Positions 34,863 to 49,029 of a DNA stretch of 64,000 nucleotides are shown one piece after another. Below the pieces are notes generated by a model that made no database searches, was not told where the DNA came from, and saw only the letters and a list, made by a program, of their open reading frames with translations. The stretch covers positions 434,001-498,000 of the forward strand of contig RSEE01000037.1 in the NCBI GenBank assembly GCA_003971905.1, written 5' to 3'. The stretch's first letter is position 1; every line of letters begins with the position of its first letter. Origin of the DNA: Moniliella sp. 'wahieum' (taxonomy: Eukaryota; Basidiomycota; Moniliellomycetes; Moniliellales; Moniliellaceae). The translations under genes were made by a program, and so were the position numbers.

Positions 34863-35018
34863 GGCAGACGGCAGAGAGGTGTGTGCACAGTGGTGGGCGA
34901 GAGCGGCGGCAGCTTCACGCCGAGCTTCACTTCATGCCCTGCTTCAGCGCCGCCGCCTCCAGGCAGTTAGAGCCGCACGAAAAAGGCGGACATTCCGCCT
35001 CGGCCGCGTTCCGCCGAA

Positions 35019-35396
35019 AATGTTGCGTTGCACCGGGATCCACCAGGCAACCCCCCACCTGCCTCCCGACCCCCGCTCCCTCCCGCTCCCTCGACACCAG
35101 GTCCCTCAAGGCACGCAAGTTTGACAACAGCAACCCCGTCCACCCCGAACTGGTGCGCCCGTATAAGCTTACCGATACCTGGGCGCAGGTGGAGAGGGGC
35201 TTTTTTGGCAAAACCTGCTCGGCTCGGGCGCGATGATCAGTGGCGCGGGGGTCGTGAGACTAAGGCCGGGTACTGCCAGTGTGGTTTCCTTCTGTTCTGA
35301 GATTCTGACCGTGTCGACTCCACTTCCAGATTCGCCAGCTTGGCCATGCTGAGCGCGATGGTCCCCATGATGATCCACCTACCCGACGGGTCGTGA
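35019..35396 (+). CDS. small single-pass membrane protein, probably mitochondrial
   Basis: Two exons appear to encode roughly 100 residues. The first has SRSLDTRSLKARKFDNSNPV, HPELVRPYKLTDTWAQVERG and FFGKNLLGSGAMISGAG (one base missing near 35213). The second, after an intron from about 35251 (GTCGTGAG) to 35329 (TTCCAG), encodes FASLAMLSAMVPMMIHLPDG S-stop, a hydrophobic helix next to the C-terminus. The phase across the intron is off by one, so a second indel or a different splice site is needed. A basic, Ser-rich N-terminus (MLRCTGIHQATP) could be a mitochondrial targeting signal. The pattern resembles small accessory subunits of respiratory complexes, but I cannot assign one. Confidence 0.45.
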
Positions 35397-36427
35397 TACA
35401 TTTGCTTTGCTCAAATCCAGTCGAGGAGAGGAAACAGAGTGATGGCCCGTAACTGCGTAACCGATCGGCAACCGTGGTAACCGTGGTAAATCGGCTGTGC
35501 AGCGTTATAGCTACAACACACGATGATGCCGGTGATGGGGCTAAAGATGAAAGGAAACTGCGAGGTCAGCAAGTCTACGACGTAGGTATGTCCGCACAAA
35601 GTGCGCTTGTGTAAATATAAGACCCCACAGTAACTAGTAACCGATAACCAGCCAGTAACCAGTAACCAGTACCGGGTAAGGGTTCCCTCACAGCCCGCGC
35701 TTACCGGTATCCCTAATGCGTAATAGTCCCAAGATATAAGAATGGGCGAAGGGGAAACTGTTGAAGATTATACTTGCTCTCGCCATATAGATGTGCTCGA
35801 ATGTTGAACGTCCAACGTCCATGCACCATGGCCGGTTGAACGTGTTACATCGAACACTTTGGACGTAGGTTGAGACTTGAGGGTCAACGGGTCAGATCTC
35901 AGATTCCAAATCTCAGCACGTAACCGAACGAGACTATAAAGTGTGGACATGCTCACACAAAGGAACGAGGGACAACCGCGCTGGTTTGGACGGTCCAAAC
36001 TCGTTTGGCTTTTGATAGGCAATTCGCATTCATTCTGAGCGGGGGTAGGGATCTAACTAGGTATATGTATCCTAGCCCCCAACCGAGCGTCTTGCCTCGC
36101 GGCACGCGTGAGATATGAAAGAGCGTAGGGTAGGGAGATTAGTGAGATCTGAGATCAGATCGATCACTGAGAACGTGTAGTATGTAATGTGGAAGTCAGG
36201 GCAGGTGGTAGGTACGGTAGGGTATAGGGTGCATGGCGGGGAAAATAAAACCGAAGCTGGAAAGAGATCTGCAATGATTAATGAGATCTGAGAACGTGAA
36301 CGCGTGCACACATGGGAAAACCGAGAGCAGAGAGTCTGCGGAGATCTGGCTGTGGCAGGTCGATGATCGAGTACTGTGGCGGGTTCAACACGATTTGCTA
36401 CGCCACGTCTTGAGGCGTTAAACGATA

Positions 36428-36457
36428 AAGCTTAAAGCTTGAAGCTTGAAGCTTGAA
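36428..36457 (+). repeat. AAGCTTAAAGCTTGAAGCTTGAAGC cluster
   Basis: The longest of the dispersed copies of this word family, with four AAGCTT palindromes in 30 nt. Confidence 0.85.
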
Positions 36458-36768
36458 CGGGAAGACGTCGAACGTGAAGACGTTAAAAATGCGCTAAAGC
36501 TTGAAGGCGGTGAACAGGGGTGACCGGTGAACACGGGTGAACGTGGTGAACATGTGAACCTTCAACGGTTGAAGTTTGTTGAACGAGGGGTTGGTTGAAG
36601 CTTTTGTGCAGACCTGGAGAGGGGTAGAACTGAAGGTTCGTTGAACGTTGACTTTGTTGACTTGTGGGAAGTGTCGGCAGTTGGCTGAGCGATCGGCTGT
36701 GGTTTGGACGCCGAGGGAAGCAGAGAGAGGGGCGTGAGGGCGTAAGGTGCTGAAGAACGAAATATAGG

Positions 36769-36810
36769 TGTTGCACCGTTGCACCGTTGCACCGTTGCAC
36801 CGTTGCACCG
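36769..36810 (+). repeat. (GTTGCACC)5 octamer array
   Basis: Five head-to-tail copies of GTTGCACC in gene-free DNA. Confidence 0.9.
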
Positions 36811-37270
36811 TGGCTATGATGTGAGTGGCACCTAGTTAGAGGTTTGGGCTAGCCTCTAACTGCACTGCGCTCTCACATGGTGCCTCCACACTTTGTCCCG
36901 ATCGTACCTCCCACGTGTAGTAGACACCATTGGCGCATTCCTCTGTTCCTCCTTAACGGTTATCGACTATCGGTTACCTGTTACCATGTTGCCGGTTACC
37001 ACCGACGCCACCTGTTCGCTCAACTTGTTCCCTTGTTCTCGCTCATCGAGCTCATCTGCTTCTCGTAGCTCAGACCGCGCCGTTTGCCTGCCGCAGTATG
37101 TCGCTACATACTTGCCTATGGAGAAAAGCTTATTGGGTACGTTATTGCATCGTCAGTGCAATCGATGATGGATATTGGAAGGGGGCTGGGAGAGGGTGCT
37201 GAGCGCTGACTCACCCGCCGGCTCATCGGTGACGTGGTGACGTATCCCAGGAAGTCACCGGTCCCCATGG

Positions 37271-37309
37271 TGATCATCGATCATCGATCATCGATCATTT
37301 CGATCATTG
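37271..37309 (+). repeat. ATCATCG heptamer array
   Basis: GATCATCGATCATCGATCAT... with four or five units, each containing ATCGAT. Related words occur at about 37350-37380 and 43210-43260. Confidence 0.8.
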
Positions 37310-37431
37310 GTCATGGATAGGCAACACTGGTACTTAGTCCTTGGGTTCCATCGTCAATCATTAATCATCGGTCCTCGATCCACGGGCTTCCTCGCGCACT
37401 CCTTCTCCCAGTTGCACTACCGCCTGGCCAC

Positions 37432-37448
37432 GGGGGGGGGGGGGGGGG
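37432..37448 (+). repeat. 17-base G run
   Basis: Seventeen consecutive G on the plus strand at the boundary between AT-richer and GC-rich parts of the gene-free region. Confidence 0.85.
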
Positions 37449-38531
37449 TTCCTCGTACTCTGCACGGTCCACCGTCATAATGGCGTCAGGCTTCAGGCCC
37501 GTCAGGCCTCAGCCTCAGGGCGTCCGGCCCTCCGCCTCATGCACTCCATGCGCATGGGGCCCATTGATATGCATATCTTTTGAGCATGTGGGCTTCGCGG
37601 GCGAAGACCAGTGGCGTCGGCCCACCGACCACGCGTCGTGGAGGGCAGGGTATGCTTGCCATAGGCCTGGGAAACTGGGCGCCGGTTGGTATCAGGGAAT
37701 CCATCGGTAGGAACCGTGATGATAAATCACGCATTCCCCACTGCGTTCTGTGTAGAACGAAAGCAAACCCTTCTTGGTCTTTCAAATTGCAGTGCCGAGG
37801 CTCAGTGCGAGCAGGCTGAGCGGCTGAGGCGCTCTGGGATCTGGCCTCTGTCCCGTCTGCAACTGGGGCGACGGATGGTGGCGGCCATACTGTGGTTCGG
37901 CCGTTGGAGCAGGTCACCGGTCAAGGCGGCCAGGGTCGGGCAGGCGTCAGGGAGGCAGGCGAGGCGCTGCAGGCGGCGCTGCTATCGGCGGCTGTTGGGC
38001 CGGACACTGGCGGCGACTGGCGGCGACAGGCGGCGACTGGCTGGGTATTCATTAGCGGACGCTGTTGCCACCACCCGGGGACCCGCCCAGACATACCGGA
38101 CCAGAACACTCGGTGCTCAGACCAGATCAGCATCAGCGCTGAGGCTCAGCCTCCGTCCCAGTCCCCGTACACACCCTCTGCGGGGTGGAAGCGGCCAGGC
38201 AGCGGTCCTCCACGCTCGTCGTCCTGCGTCCACGTCGAGCCAGCGGCCTGCGTCGCGCACCCAGCGTACCCTGGCGTGCCCCTGCGCGCTTGCGCTGCCC
38301 AATCGAAACGAACCGAGACAGGCGCCAGGCGCGCTGAAACGACCCAGCGCGCCCGCCGCACACTGCCCCCGTGCGGCTGTCGGCCATGTGCTTGGCAAGG
38401 CTCCGCCTGTGCGAATGAAAATTTCCCCGGCCAGTGGCGTTCCCTGCGTCGAACCACAGCGCAGGCCAGCGAGCCTGCCAAGCCTCCCGGCCCGGCCCAC
38501 CCCGCCTCCCATCCGCTCCGTCCGACCCAGC

Positions 38532-38676
38532 TCCATCCCATCCAACTCCATCCCATCCCACTCCATCCCATCCCACTCCATCCCATCCCACTCCATCCCA
38601 CCCCATCCCATCCCATCCCATCCCATCCCATCCCATCCCATCCCATCCCATCCCATCCCATCCCATCCCATCCCAC
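38532..38676 (+). repeat. (TCCCA)n pentanucleotide array
   Basis: About 145 nt of TCCCA/CTCCA pentamers, perfect over roughly the last 80 nt and degenerate (CATCCCACTCCA) before. It ends 66 bp upstream of the ATG of the next gene, inside its promoter or 5' leader. Confidence 0.95.
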
Positions 38677-38741
38677 CCCCACACCCTCCCCCGCAACCAT
38701 CTCTTCGCCTCTCCAGCCAGCCCGGCTGGCCAGTATGGAGC

Positions 38742-40623
38742 ATGCACCAGCTGCTCCGCCGCGCCTCCCACGGCCCTAACAACACCTACTTGCAGGACGG
38801 CATCCCCCTGCCTCCATGCTCCTTTGGTGGCGACACCTACGTCAATATATCCTCCTTCATCGCCTCCCTCAACGCCTCCGACCCCACCACCAGCGCCTAC
38901 ATCGACCTTGCCAGCGCTGCCTATGCCTACCAAAGCACTGGCGGCGCTGCGTCTCCGTCAAGGGCCTGCCCGACGTGCGTCTGGCGGTCACCTACATCAT
39001 CCTCTACACCTCCCTCTGCACTGTCCTGTTTATGCTCCTCACCACCATCCTCCTCAAGGGCGGACTGGAAAGCGCCAAGCGCCACTCGCCCATCGTCTGG
39101 CTCCTCGCCGCCTCCATCCTGCTCGGCCTCGTCGCCTCCGTCTTTGACACAGTGTTCTGGACGGTCCAGATGGTCAATGCGCGCATCCCCGCCAGTGCCT
39201 ACGACGGGCTGTATGTGGTGGAAGACCTGATGCTCTTCCTTGTGCCTTGGGTCGTCGTCTGGGCGCTGATCATGCGTCTGGCCATGTTTTGGCCCTCGGC
39301 TCTGTTTGGTCGCCGAAAACAGTTCCTCGTCATCCTCCCGCGTCGGTATTGCAATTTGTCACGCTCGCATGCTATTCCGTCGTCCTGCGCATCGTCCACC
39401 GCGTCGACAACGAAGAGCGTGTCCAGCTTGCCTGGAGTCAAACTGCCACCTTTATCCTGGGACAGCGAGCCACGATAGAACGGCTGCGGTGGGACCATGC
39501 GCATTACGCCACCTCGGTCGCTGCCCTAGTCTATGTCAACCTGGGCCTGTCCCGCCAATGGCTCCGCCTCCGCTCGTCGCGTGGGAATGGGTTGTTGGCT
39601 CAAATACGAAGGTTGATTGGAATTGGACCCGATCCCGTGTTGCGTTTGGCGCCCTCGGTCGCCCACCACACACCCACCGCGCGGCTGGAGGATGCGCATC
39701 TGTTGCGCACGCTGCGTCCGCAGCGAAGGGTGGGGTTGTGGTGGACCTTGGTCCGCATCCTGCATTTCATCGCGTTTGGGTTCTGGTTGCCTACCGGCTT
39801 GACCGCAGCCAACTGGGCTGTGCTCGCAACGTCGAAACTCGAGGTGGCCACGTACCTATCGGTATCGCTCATGTACGTGTTCCCGGTGGCGGGCATTTTG
39901 GCTGTTTGGGTGCTACCTCGCGCTTTTTCGATCGGGAAAACCACTACTACCCTTCCCAGACCAACACCTTTACTCATACCGCCACCACCACCACGCTCCG
40001 CCGCCCCGATGCGGACTGGCGCTGGATCTGGACCCGCTTCCTCCTCGGACTCGGGGGCACCTGGCGAACCAGACCTTGCTACCCCTGCCCCGGGCGCCGA
40101 CGAACTCAGCCGCAAGACCTCATGTCCCTCAAGGACTTTTTAAACCAGGGCCCCCTTGTTCCCCCTCAGCTCGAACACCTTCCTCGGTCCCATTGTCCTT
40201 CTCACTTGCTACGCCGTTGTTGGGACCAGGGGACCGCCGGCCTTCGGGCCCCCTCGTCCAAGTTGGTCACCGACAGCAGTGCATCCGATACATGAGCACC
40301 ACAACCCGTTTTTCAATGCTTCGAAAAGGAACAACGTGTCGCGCTCAAGCAAGCGTAGAACGTCGGTTGGAAACACGGGAACACGGGATGGTCCACGTCC
40401 AGGGGGGGAGCGGGTGGAGGTCCACTTGGCATTCCCGCCTGTCTATCCCCGTTTCGCTCCCCCCCTGCCCACTTGGTCGCTGATCCTCCTAGGCCTTTGG
40501 CCTTTGGCGCCCTGGCTCTACACACCAAGAAATACCCCCTATGCGCCTGTGGCCTGTAGCCCTGCGACGCGGTTGCCCAGTCGTCCTCCCCCGATTTACG
40601 TCGTCCGCAGTCCAGCGGCTTAG
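38742..40623 (+). CDS. multi-pass membrane protein of unknown function
   Basis: The start at 38742 reads MHQLLRRASHGPNNTYLQDG, followed by an N-glycosylation-rich segment (NISSFIASLNASDPT) likely to face outside. Hydrophobic segments follow: LAVTYIILYTSLCTVLFMLL, HSPIVWLLAASILLGLVASV, MLFLVPWVVVWALIMRLAMF, SVLQFVTLACYSVVLRIVHR, ILHFIAFGFWLPTGLTAANW, and YLSVSLMYVFPVAGILAVWV, and, after a Pro/Ser-rich loop, NTFLGPIVLLTCYAVVG. That is seven candidate helices with an extracytoplasmic N-terminus, a receptor-like layout, but I see no motif of a known receptor family. Frame changes near 38945, 39320, 39930 and 40170 look like indels. The stop at 40623 is the most likely end. Confidence 0.55.
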
Positions 40624-43012
<2,389 letters not shown>

Positions 43013-44621
43013 ACCGCTAGCCTCTCTGAATATTAGGCTTAGGTGGGAAGGAGAGCAAGTTGGGCTTTAACTGGTGCAAGTCCCACCTACAGCAGCACGG
43101 CTGTAGTCACTTGTCATGGGACTTCGGCAGTGGGGAAGCCGGGGTTGGGGTTTCTGTGCAAATCTACGGCTGCCGATGGCTTAGCACGTGTCAAACTATA
43201 CCAGGAGATCTATGTACGATGATGCACTTATGTCGATGATGCCGATGATGATCGATGACATGTGCTGGGAGCGAACAAAGGCGAATACGATGGAGTCGAA
43301 TGCTCGGATTGAAGATGCGCCCACTGTAAGGCAGTGTTGGTTTGATTTGCTGCCCCTAATATAGAAGCTGCGCGGCTGAAGCTTGAAGCTTTTTAATAGC
43401 TTGCGCAGCGCCTATTACTTAGCGTGTCTTGGCTTGCCTGTCTCGGTGACCCGGCAGCTCAGCCGCTCACCGTAAGAAGTACTTGATAATAGCCGTCGGA
43501 ATACATAGCCTGTGGGTGTTTGTATGTTCGGGGTTAAGTTGATCGGCCACTTCGGGCCACTGCTCATATAGTGGTCCGAGAAGAGTTGTTTGTGTTGCAC
43601 GTTGAGTGCACCACGCCCCCCCAACGTCCAACCACGGTCTCAGGAGCACCAGTGGAGCAGCACCCTTAGGTCTTTAACGGGAACTTGGTACCTAAGGCCT
43701 TACCGGCCTTAGGACCCCGAGGCCTCAGCTTCAGCGCCGCATCATCGATCATCGTTCTCAGTCGGACAGCAGCAAAACAGACTAATAAGTGGATTGGCTT
43801 GTTTTGAGATCTAAGACCTGTTGGCCGCTGGGCCTGGGGGCCTGAGGAAGGGCCCTGAGTCAATACTGAGGGTACTGAGCACGTTGACCCTCTGATCCGC
43901 ATCGATGAACGAACGGGACGAACGTTATGAACCCTTTCTCTCCTGTTGCTATTCGATTCCTGGGTACGACCGACCCAAGCTCGCCGGTTTACCTCCTGGT
44001 TACGCGCGGTTACCCGGTTGTGTTGAACCAACAGGCGACAGAGTAGGCTGATATCAGGCGTGAGCTACGTCACAGCGCCCGCAGGGGGCAGTGTGCCATC
44101 CTATCGCCCGAATCAAATTCACCTCGCGGCGCAGTGGCGGGATTGTGTGCCTGAGGCTGGCGTGACGCGTGAAGCTGGCAACTGGCAGCGGGAGGCCTGA
44201 TCGATGATATCGAACCTCGAAGCGCAGGCGCAGGCAATGCCCTGCCCAGCCGGCCTTGCCTTGTTGCCCCGCACCCGGCGAGCCACACCCACATGTTGCC
44301 TTACCACGGCCGACCCGACAGGGACCTGGCAAGTGCGATGGACGAGATGGGCAAAGAAAGGTACTAGGTTGGGCCAATCATTAATCAACCGCCCACACAG
44401 TTCCATTGCTATTGCACCATGTTCCACACCGATCTAAGTCACGCGGCTAGCTTAAGGCTTTTGGGGCCGCTGTGGTCCGACGTCTGCCAAAGGCCCAGCA
44501 TTCTGTCATGAAACGTCTGAACCGGACAGTTTATCCATCGTACCTCCCAGTTGAGTTCAACAGCTGAACACGGCCACGTGTCCTGGGTCCCATTAACGTT
44601 TAACGTCTAACATCTGCTGAC
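43013..44621. other. spacer between the two GAPDH arms
   Basis: 1.6 kb of single-copy DNA between divergent GAPDH promoters. There is no convincing gene. It holds an AAGCTT-family word at 43377-43392, GATGATG/ATCGATGA words at 43210-43260, GGTTAC words at 43989-44018, and a GGCCTTACCGGCCTTAGG repeat near 43693-43715. AT-richer than the arms. Confidence 0.5.
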
Positions 44622-44663
44622 GCACGGACCATTGATCCTTCGGAGGTGTGGGGCCCAGGTAAG

Positions 44664-44672
44664 TATATTTAA
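44664..44672 (+). promoter_or_regulatory. TATA-like element of GAPDH (copy 2)
   Basis: TATATTTAA about 100 bp upstream of the ATG, duplicated in the other arm. The spacing suits a strongly expressed glycolytic gene. Its role is inferred. Confidence 0.5.
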
Positions 44673-44771
44673 GGGGGAACTCCGGGGCAAGGGCAAGAGA
44701 CGGTATCCCCAGAGCACATCTCTACTCCAACTACCTTCGTCTCGAACGAAACTACTACTACTACAACAACC

Positions 44772-45850
<1,079 letters not shown>

Positions 45851-45895
45851 TTCCTCTCTTTTTCTTATACGACTCGTAACGATCAATGCTATTGG

Positions 45896-46219
45896 CCGCA
45901 GGCCTTTGGTGCCATATCTGCGCTGATGATTGAAGCGATGGAGGTGTATAGTAGTAGCGAGCGCTGCCCACGGCACCTCGACAGACAGCAGCTGGGGACT
46001 ACCACAAGCAAGCAACCTTGGAGAAGTGGGAGCGTCGCGCCAGTGGGAGGTGGAGCTGGAAGGTGTGCACGTGATTTCGATTTCAGCTTCGTTTGCGCGT
46101 CGCGGCTGCCAACGCGGGAAAGCAGGCCAGCGGCCTTGGCGAGTGAGCCCAGCAACCACGCCCACCCCCTCCACCCCCTCCACCCCCTCCACCACCCTTG
46201 CCTCGCCCCGCCTGCTGGG
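45896..46219. other. short intergenic region after GAPDH copy 2
   Basis: Upstream region of the next gene, with CACCCCCTC triplicated at 46159-46190. No gene seen. Confidence 0.4.
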
Positions 46220-48958
46220 ATGGATCTGCCGCCTGCTCGGCGCAAGCGTTCGGCCTTGGACAGCCCCCGCCGCCGCCTCCTCGCCACACGCGACGCCCAG
46301 GGCCACCGGCTCAGCTCCCTCGGCGCCAGCACCAGCCCGGCCTCTCAGTCCGCCTATGCTTCCCCCCTCCTCGGTAGCGGTAGCGGCGACGAAGATGAGG
46401 GCAGCACCCTCCTCATCGACCGCACAATCGACCGCAGCCTCAGTCATGCCCTTCGTCACGCCCGACGCCCTGCCAGCACGCCCGGTGTACACGACGACGA
46501 AATCAGCCTGTCGATCAACACGCTCAAGCGGGAGGCCTTGTCGCTTCAGCGCGGCCTCGAAGCTGCTCGGCGGAGGAGACGCCTCGCGCATCTTCCTTCT
46601 ACTCAGCTTTGATCGATCGCCTGGTGCCGCTCTTTCTAGCGGGGCGAACCCGGCCGGCACCTCTTCCCCCTCCTCGTTCCACACCACGGCCAAGCCCAGT
46701 AGGTTCCTGCCCGACTCGTCTGCATTCTTTACCCCCGCTCCTGCGCCCGTCACCGCAACGGCACAGGCGACCCAACGTCGTCCTACTGAAGAACTGTCGT
46801 TGGAGAAACCACGCGCATCGCCTTCCTCCAGCTCCTTCTTGCGCCCCTGTCTCGCACAGGCCATTCGCCCGCCTCGTCCAATTCCGAAGAAAAGGGCCGC
46901 GGACCCAACTCGAGCCGCCTTGGCGTACCTCTTTCAACGCTGCGTCGTCACGAAGACGGAGCTACCCCTTCGCAGCCAATCGAGACACGTCCCCATCTCA
47001 GATCCCCCGCCCGACGACACAAGTCGGACCATCGACACTACCGACACGTATGTCCCTCACTCGCCTTCTCGCCCTGGCCACCGACCTCACGATGCCAGTG
47101 TAGCGGCCCAAATTGCGCTCCCGCCTTCGCCCCAGGCTGCTGCGCAAGCTGCTTCTCCCACATGTGACTCGACGGGATCAGTAAGCGATGTATCGCTCCA
47201 TGCGGCAGACCAAGTGCCGTACAGCTCGTCTCCGTTGCATCATCGACCCAGCTTGACTAGAGCGTCCCGACGACCAGTTAGTCCGGTTGCCATCGCTAGC
47301 CCTGCGTTACCGCCTCCTGTGCCCTCTGCTTTCACCAATCGAGCTACGGGAGAACCACCACTGTCACCGCCACTGTCACCGCCACCGCCATCACCATCGC
47401 CATCACCATCAGCGGTGCCGTTGCCTTGCCCTTGCCGTCGGCAACGCCGCGTACGCCAGGTCCCAACAAGACCTCAGTTGGACGCGACGTGCGCGACCCG
47501 GACCTACGGCGACAGGTCGGACGGAAATCGGTTTCGCACAAGGCGGCTTGGCCCGGTGCTGGTGTGGGTCTTGGCCCGGCCAGCCAGGACGGAAGCGAGG
47601 GGGCGCTGGAAGAGGTACTGGCTATGGCGCAGGCGTTGGACCAAGCGCTTGTCTCGTGGTCGGAGGAGATGGGGCAGGGAGCCAGTGCCGCCGCCCCAGG
47701 CCGCCCAGGCGGGGGAGGCGAACGGTCACCTCCATTTTCCTCTGAACGAAAGGGGCGGGCAAGTGCGGGAAATGCGTGGTTGTTGGGCCATCTCATGTCG
47801 GCTGTGCGGGACGCGCAAGGTGTGGGTGGCCGAGAAGGATGGCATGTTGGACCAGTTGGAGGCGGAGGTAGGTCGTGGGGATACGTTGGCCCAGGCGCTG
47901 GCTCATGCTGAGATGGACACCGAGCGACGCCTGTTGGTGGCACGGGAGCAAGCGCGTAACGAAGCGCGGCTGAGTTTTGAGCCCATGTTGGATGCAGCAG
48001 GCCAGCAGGGGTTGGAGGAGTTGACACGCGCCCGGGACGAACGAGATGCGGCTCGCATGGCGATCGGTCGAGCGTTGGAGGTGGCCGAGCTGGCTGAGGG
48101 AGCGCGTGTGAGGATCAAGGATGAGATGCACCGTGCGCAGCAAGAGCGGGAGCAGGCACAGTTGGAGCGGGACGAGATGGCGAGCCAGTTGGCGTGTGCG
48201 CAACGCACCCAAGCTCGCGTGGACCAGGCCGAGGCGAGAGCGGAGCAGGCAGAGGAACGCGCTGCTCAGATGCAAGACGAGGTACGACGGCTCACGTCCG
48301 CAGCGGCCACGAGGGAGGAGACGTTGCGTGCGACCCAGACCGCTTTGGCTCGGACCCAAGCCGAGCTGGACGAGACCCAGCAGCGCCTGGACCAAGAACA
48401 GGCGCGGATCGAAGAGCTCTGTTCCGACTTGGCCTTAATCCAAACCAACTTAGACTCGGTCCAGGCGCGTGCTCGGCCTGGACTCGCGCCTGTGCCTAGG
48501 CCGATGGGCAGGTGCACCGCCCGTGGATCCGGGATGCCTTGGACGACAAGTTGGTCGCGGAGAATCAACAGTTACGAGCCGAACTGGAGGCGCAGCAGAC
48601 CGAATTGGACCAACTTCGCCGAACGGGGGGGTTGCGCTACGTGGTGGCTTCCACCTCGTCGCGCGGACCGACGACGATCCGGCGAAGCGATACCTCGCTC
48701 TCTGCCGTCGGGAGGAGACAGCCGACGCCCGCTGCTGCCCCTTATACACCGCTACCAACGTCCTCTTTATCTGCCTCCAAGCTGGCAGAGGCTGACAAGG
48801 CAGCGGGCAGTGGGCGTGCAACCAGGTCAGAGAACGAGCGCAGATACCCACGAATTTCGTCCAGGCCAGCGGCGAGCCGGGGGGTGATGCCGTCGCACGT
48901 GGAGCAAGACGAAGAAGACTTTTCGCATTCGCTTATGCCAGAGCAAGCCAGTTCATGA
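46220..48958 (+). CDS. large coiled-coil protein of unknown function
   Basis: The start at 46220 reads MDLPPARRKRSALDSPRRRL, followed by a conserved-looking DDEISLSINTLKREALSLQR. The middle third is Pro/Ser-rich and probably disordered (46600-47480). From about 47810 to 48480 there is a long heptad-type coiled coil (KVWVAEKDGMLDQLEAEVGR, DAAGQQGLEELTRARDERDA, AQAEERAAQMQDEVRRLTSA-like), then LDDKLVAENQQLRAELEAQQ, and a Ser-rich tail ending SHSLMPEQASS-stop at 48958. About 900 residues. I see no enzymatic domain; the design suits a structural or tethering protein (spindle pole, cytokinesis or Golgi proteins look like this), which is only analogy. Frame changes near 46580, 47435, 47810 and 48500 look like indels. 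Confidence 0.6.
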
Positions 48959-49029
48959 GAAGCATGTTGGCCTATGGGGATGGGTGTATTTTTTTTCTAC
49001 TTAGTGTGCGTGCTTATTGGATGCATTCG

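Larger units (their letters stand above)
35397..38741. other. 3.3-kb gene-free region rich in short repeated words
   Basis: No frame has protein character on either strand. The DNA up to about 37400 is visibly AT-richer than its surroundings and is built from recurring words: GTAACC/GGTTAC clusters (35450-35490, 35628-35706, 36957-37012), TGAGATCTGAGATCAGATC (about 36145-36165 and 36280-36297), AAGCTTGAAGCTTGAAGC (36428-36457), GGTGAAC runs (36511-36600), an octamer array, and ATCATCG repeats (37271-37309). From 37450 to 38740 it becomes GC-rich and ends in the TCCCA array. Confidence 0.5.

Noticed and set aside
36428-36810. CRISPR-like or satellite array
   Set aside because: Units are 6-8 nt, without regular spacers, and the genes are eukaryotic.
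38117-38933. Long minus-strand frames rich in WDGMG repeats
   Set aside because: Pure translation of the (TCCCA)n array and its flanks; no start context or homology.
43013-44621. Spacer of the GAPDH inverted repeat as a transposon body
   Set aside because: No transposase-like frame, no terminal repeats other than the GAPDH arms themselves, and no target-site duplication visible.
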